Positions 5,575 through 8,396 of a DNA stretch of 8,396 nt are shown here, in pieces. Below the pieces are notes generated by a model that had not been told where the DNA came from, ran no database searches, and saw only the letters and a list, made by a program, of their open reading frames with translations. Numbering within the stretch: the first letter of the stretch is position 1; each line of letters begins with the position of its first letter. Source of the stretch: Ruminococcaceae bacterium UBA5579 (GTDB lineage Bacteria; Bacillota; Clostridia; Oscillospirales; Ruminococcaceae). Location of the stretch: contig DILZ01000087.1 of the NCBI GenBank assembly GCA_002425305.1, forward strand, positions 1 to 8,396. The letters are read 5' to 3'. The position numbers were made by a program, and so were the translations under genes.

Positions 5575-6736
5575 TTTTCTTGTCCTCCTCGTTTTCCGCC
5601 TTGACTGTGTTTTCGGTTATTTGCGAGCCGTCCTTGCCGGAGCTTTTTTCGGAATGACGCCCGCGTTTTATTTTAGTGACCTTGCCGTCGATAGGCGGGG
5701 TATTAAAGCGGTATTTTTCCGGCAGCACGATCTCCTGCGTATCGGTAAGCTTAGGTGTGCCGTGCTGTATCTGTTTTTTGGATTTCTCGAATGAGTTGAG
5801 ATAGGTTTTTTTCCAATAAACCACATTTTCCACAACGCGGTCTAAGCTGCTGCAAAGAGCACCCATAATGAGCAGCGCGAAAATAAATGCGCCTTCGGTC
5901 TTGCCAAACATACGGAACATCATCGTGATATAGCCGAGCATAACCCCGTAAATAATTTTGCCCGCTGTCCGCTGTGGTATTCTGTACGGCTCGGCGGCAA
6001 GAAATACGGTTCCGAAGACCAGATATTCCGAGGAAAGCTCGTATGCTGCCGAGGCAAACCCCGTCATACCCGTTCTCGGAAAAAGGAACGCCAGCAGACT
6101 TGCCGTAAGCAGACAGGGAAAGATAACAAATCCGCTGTTGCTGCGGCGGAAAGCCATACACAAGCCGCATACCAAAATAATTATGATATAAACCGTGGCA
6201 ATAGGTCCGGGAGCAAAGCCCATAAGGATATCCCCGATGCTTTGCGACGGAACGCCGTGGAGTGTAAGCGAGTATTCGATAGAGCGGCTGAAGGTACCGG
6301 AATATTGTGAAAATGCCGCCACTTTCTCGCCGTATTTCGCGAAATAGAGCATATCCGCAGGATAGCAGATTATAAGAAACGCTGTGGATATCGCGGGAGG
6401 ACAGAAGATAATGTTGTCCGAGCCGCCGAAAAGGTGCTTTCCCACGGCAACACACAAGATCGAGGACAAAATTATCAGCCCTGCGGAAATGGTCGAGGGC
6501 ATCATCATAGCAGCCGCAAGTCCCCAGAACGGTACGGTGCTGTCCTTGACGTCGTATTTAATTCTCCGCATTAAGCAGCACAACGCGTCCGTTATCATAC
6601 ACGAAAGGACGCTTATTACGGCGACAAGCGCCGCGCGCGTTCCCTGAAGGAACACTGCGGGCACCAACAGAAACGCCATTATAACAAACCTTTCGAGATA
6701 TACCCCGCGAGGTTCCCGTTCGGAAAACTTCAACAT
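5561..6736 (-). CDS. rnfD: Divergent RnfD-like membrane subunit with long cytoplasmic tail
   Basis: RnfD/NqrB is the large membrane subunit that carries a covalent FMN on a Thr in an S-x-A-T-P-L-like motif. This 391-residue protein shares the family skeleton: VKDSTVPFWGLAAAMMMP (63-80), VGKHLFGGSDNIIFCPPAIS (98-117) matching AKxLYGGxGxNPFNPAM, FLAAEPYRIP (245-254) where TDPVT-like sequence is usual, and FGKTEGAFIFALLIMG (277-292) matching FGxYPxGVAFAxLLxN followed by the SLD-type end. At the FMN site the best local fit, TFSRSIEYSLTLHG (148-161), has Ile153 in place of Thr. The usual GETSA segment reads GPIATV (177-182). Residues about 308-391 are a charged, Lys/Glu/Ser-rich tail absent from typical RnfD. 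The start is 4 nt after the rpe stop, with the ribosome site inside the end of rpe. It is an intact gene, probably redox-inactive, of unknown role. Confidence 0.83.
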   Translation of the reverse strand: MLKFSEREPRGVYLERFVIMAFLLVPAVFLQGTRAALVAVISVLSCMITDALCCLMRRIKYDVKDSTVPFWGLAAAMMMPSTISAGLIILSSILCVAVGKHLFGGSDNIIFCPPAISTAFLIICYPADMLYFAKYGEKVAAFSQYSGTFSRSIEYSLTLHGVPSQSIGDILMGFAPGPIATVYIIIILVCGLCMAFRRSNSGFVIFPCLLTASLLAFLFPRTGMTGFASAAYELSSEYLVFGTVFLAAEPYRIPQRTAGKIIYGVMLGYITMMFRMFGKTEGAFIFALLIMGALCSSLDRVVENVVYWKKTYLNSFEKSKKQIQHGTPKLTDTQEIVLPEKYRFNTPPIDGKVTKIKRGRHSEKSSGKDGSQITENTVKAENEEDKKNEQQ

Positions 6737-6740
6737 TGCC

Positions 6741-7415
6741 TTATCCTTTCAGCGCGGCAGTTACTGCGCGCATATCCTTTGATTTAAACAGCCCCGTGCC
6801 CGCTACCAATATATTTGCGCCCGCGATTCTTGCAATGGGAGCGGTTTCGGTGTTTATTCCGCCGTCCACCTGAATATCAAGCGACGTGTAACCGTTTTTA
6901 TCCGCATATTCTCTTATCATTTTCACCTTTGACATCATCGTGGGAATAAAGCTCTGACCGCCGTAGCCCGGTTCTACCGTCATCACGAGTATCATATCGC
7001 ATAACGAAATGTGGTCGAGCGCGACCTCCGGAAATGTTTTCGGCTTTATGGCAAGAGCCGCTTTAACGCCGCGTTCGTGTATGCGCTCCAGACAGCGCGG
7101 GACGTCGCAGCTGCTTTCGGCGTGGACGGTGATGATGTCCGCGCCCGCGTCCGCAAAAAGCTCTATTTGTTTTGTCGGGTCTTCAACCATAAGGTGAACG
7201 TCCAGCGGCAGGCGGGTGATCTTCCTTATCAATTTCAGCACAGGCGAGCCGTACGTTATCTGCTCGACAAATCGTCCGTCCATTACGTCGAAATGGATAA
7301 GGTCGACGCCCGCGTCCTCGCAGCGTTCTATTTCACGTTCAAGATTTATAAGATCGCTTGCGAGAAGCGAGGCGGATATCGCGGTTTCTATAATTATCAG
7401 TCCTTTTTTTCGCAA
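6741..7415 (-). CDS. rpe: Ribulose-phosphate 3-epimerase
   Basis: Rpe interconverts D-ribulose 5-phosphate and D-xylulose 5-phosphate in the pentose phosphate pathway, in the cytosol, using a metal-bound TIM barrel. All key motifs are present: SASLLASDL (14-22), IHFDVMDGRFV (40-50) with metal/catalytic His41 and Asp43, LDVHLMVEDP (71-80) with His74, MTVEPGYGGQSF (145-156), and DIQVDGGIN (180-188) with catalytic Asp184, then the phosphate-binding VAGTGLF (204-210). The start is uncertain. The frame has no ATG or GTG near the N terminus. TTG at 7413-7415 gives 224 residues but has no purine-rich site before it. An excellent AAAAGGA (ending at 7401) lies 6 nt upstream of an in-frame ATT at 7392-7394, which would give 217 residues and a family-typical N terminus. 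It is first in the leftward operon, with a promoter at 7526-7554, and diverges from guaB. Confidence 0.95.
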   Translation of the reverse strand: MRKKGLIIIETAISASLLASDLINLEREIERCEDAGVDLIHFDVMDGRFVEQITYGSPVLKLIRKITRLPLDVHLMVEDPTKQIELFADAGADIITVHAESSCDVPRCLERIHERGVKAALAIKPKTFPEVALDHISLCDMILVMTVEPGYGGQSFIPTMMSKVKMIREYADKNGYTSLDIQVDGGINTETAPIARIAGANILVAGTGLFKSKDMRAVTAALKG

Positions 7416-7518
7416 TATTCGTATTTATCGCGCGTTATTTTGCGGGTCCGGAGATTATGCTCGCGAGCACGCTTGCGGTTCAGCCGGATAAAGCGATAAA
7501 AACGAGTTTTACACCATA
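7416..7518 (-). other. Untranslated leader of the rpe operon (about 100 nt)
   Basis: Together with the divergent promoter region up to 7739, this is a stretch of more than 300 bp without a confident gene. The leader from the predicted start near 7519 is more GC-rich than the flanking DNA. It includes a perfect palindrome GCTCGCGAGC (7459-7468) flanked by two CCGG tetramers, so it can form local hairpins. A 43-codon basic open frame crosses it (ending at 7397) but has no usual start codon. I recognise no known riboswitch or T-box. Positions 7555-7659, between the two promoters, hold AT-rich sequence with only short, weak inverted repeats. Confidence 0.4.
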
Positions 7519-7525
7519 CGTTTAT

Positions 7526-7554
7526 ATTTTATAATAAATACTCAATTAAGTCAA
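7526..7554 (-). promoter_or_regulatory. Promoter of the rpe-rnf-like-yajC-bioY operon
   Basis: On the minus strand TTGACT (7549-7554) is followed after exactly 17 nt by TAAAAT (7526-7531). This differs from the housekeeping consensus by one base in each box. The predicted start is near 7519, about 100 nt upstream of rpe. It is the only strong leftward promoter seen before the eight-gene series. Confidence 0.7.
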
Positions 7555-7659
7555 GAGCGAAAACCCACTTTTTTGCAAAATTTCAGCAAGTGCGTTAAAA
7601 TGTTCCAAACGCGGCGAAAAAAAACGAATATATTTGGTTATTTTTATTCAGCCTTGCTC

Positions 7660-7688
7660 TTGAAAAAAAAAGCGGTTTGTAGTATAAT
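7660..7688 (+). promoter_or_regulatory. Promoter of guaB
   Basis: TTGAAA (7660-7665), a 17-nt spacer and a perfect TATAAT (7683-7688) form a near-consensus sigma-A promoter pointing into guaB. The predicted start near 7695 leaves a leader of about 45 nt, too short for a purine riboswitch. The divergent rpe promoter starts about 105 bp away, leaving room for a shared regulator, though no clear operator is seen. Confidence 0.82.
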
Positions 7689-7739
7689 ATAATTTAATAT
7701 AACGAAAGAAGAAATTTATCTTTGGGAGGGAACGTAATT

Positions 7740-8396
7740 ATGTTGAATTGTGATTTCGACAAAAAATTCATCAAAGAGGGGCTTACATTCGACGACGTAT
7801 TGCTTATTCCCGCAAAAAGCGACGTTACACCGAATATGATCGACATCAAAACGCAGTTAACAAAGAAGATACAGCTGAACACGCCGATAATGACGGCGGC
7901 AATGGATACCGTCACCGAATCGAGAATGGCGATCGCGATAGCGCGCGAGGGCGGCATTGGCATTATACATAAAAATATGACGATAGATCGTCAGGTGGAA
8001 GAGGTGGATAAGGTAAAACGTTCCGAAAACGGAGTTATCGTGAACCCGTTCTTCCTTTCTCCGTCCGATACCGTCACCGACGCGGACAAGCTGATGGGCA
8101 AGTATAAGATATCCGGCGTGCCGATAGTAGAAAACGGCAAGCTGGTGGGAATATTTACCAACCGTGATCTCCGCTTTATTTCCGATCCCAACCAGGTGAT
8201 AGGAGAGGTGATGACGAAGGAGAACCTCATCACCGCGCCCGTCGGGACTACTCTCGATCAGGCGCAGGATATACTACGCAAGCATAAGATAGAAAAGCTC
8301 CCCATTGTTGACGAAAACGGCAATTTAAAGGGACTTATCACAATAAAGGATATCGAAAAATCGGTGCAGTACCCCAACACCGCCCGCGACAACGGA
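7740..8396 (+). CDS. guaB: IMP dehydrogenase (partial, N-terminal 219 codons)
   Basis: GuaB oxidises IMP to XMP with NAD+, the committed step of guanine nucleotide synthesis, as a cytosolic tetramer. The visible part contains the N-terminal barrel segment with FDDVLLIPA (17-25), [13 protein letters not shown] (48-60) and [11 protein letters not shown] (70-80). Two CBS domains are then inserted: the first about 99-146, with [21 protein letters not shown], and the second about 158-208, with [23 protein letters not shown] pairs in this enzyme bind purine nucleotides and tune activity. The window ends before the catalytic Cys loop and flap, so the C-terminal half is missing only because of the window edge. 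The ATG at 7740 has a strong GGGAGGG site (7724-7730) 9 nt upstream and a consensus promoter. The gene diverges from rpe. Confidence 0.96.
   Translation, partial: MLNCDFDKKFIKEGLTFDDVLLIPAKSDVTPNMIDIKTQLTKKIQLNTPIMTAAMDTVTESRMAIAIAREGGIGIIHKNMTIDRQVEEVDKVKRSENGVIVNPFFLSPSDTVTDADKLMGKYKISGVPIVENGKLVGIFTNRDLRFISDPNQVIGEVMTKENLITAPVGTTLDQAQDILRKHKIEKLPIVDENGNLKGLITIKDIEKSVQYPNTARDNG

Noticed and set aside
4331..6736. A normal electron-transferring Rnf complex
   Set aside because: RnfB, RnfC and RnfG are not in the operon, and most cofactor ligands in the three remaining subunits appear substituted.
7397..7528. Basic 43-codon open frame in the rpe leader
   Set aside because: It has plausible codon use and ends at the rpe ribosome site, but contains no ATG, GTG or TTG start in frame and begins upstream of the predicted transcription start.
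7695..7739. Purine riboswitch controlling guaB
   Set aside because: The leader is only about 45 nt, AT-rich, and cannot hold the three-way junction of a purine aptamer plus an expression platform.
7694..8233. Two leftward open frames opposite guaB
   Set aside because: They are antisense to unmistakable IMP dehydrogenase sequence and show no family resemblance.

Overview
The window looks like chromosomal DNA from a Clostridia-class Firmicute, possibly an Oscillospiraceae/Ruminococcus-type gut anaerobe. That assignment is an inference from moderately GC-rich coding sequence with heavy ATA use, AT-rich intergenic regions, strong AGGAGG-type ribosome sites, textbook -35/-10 promoters and the gene families present. 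No transposase, integrase, CRISPR array, tRNA or rRNA was seen.

Layout. Eight tightly packed genes run leftward from about 7415 to 1390: rpe (ribulose-phosphate 3-epimerase), three genes homologous to the membrane subunits RnfD, RnfE and RnfA, a membrane-anchored PF13200-like (putative glycoside hydrolase) protein, yajC, a TetR-family regulator and bioY (biotin uptake). Junctions include overlaps of 14, 4 and 1 nt and gaps of 4 to 61 nt. A consensus promoter at 7526-7554 can drive the whole series, and a weaker candidate promoter precedes yajC. guaB (IMP dehydrogenase) diverges rightward from its own consensus promoter and is cut by the window end after 219 codons. At the left edge a separate leftward gene with its own promoter encodes a 309-residue protein of unknown function, whose centre is a Pro/Lys/Ala/Glu linker made of five 51-bp tandem repeats.

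Two things stand out. First, the RnfD-RnfE-RnfA set keeps the order of a canonical rnfCDGEAB operon, but rnfC, rnfG and rnfB are absent from it. By my manual alignment the proteins have lost most redox-cofactor ligands: both cluster cysteines of RnfE, the first cluster cysteine of RnfA, and the FMN-accepting Thr of RnfD. The folds look intact, so this may be a repurposed, electron-transfer-incompetent Rnf-derived membrane complex. Second, between bioY and the 309-residue gene lies a self-contained transcription unit of about 149 nt (consensus promoter, three hairpins, intrinsic terminator) with no convincing ORF. Its loops and linker carry C-rich UCCCC motifs, including an exact 10-nt duplicate, as in Shine-Dalgarno-targeting small RNAs of Firmicutes. 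A 12-bp palindrome sits just upstream of its promoter.

Functionally, the core genes cover pentose phosphate metabolism (rpe), guanine nucleotide synthesis (guaB), protein export (yajC) and biotin import (bioY). The roles of the Rnf-like proteins, the PF13200-like protein and the repeat protein are not established by the sequence.
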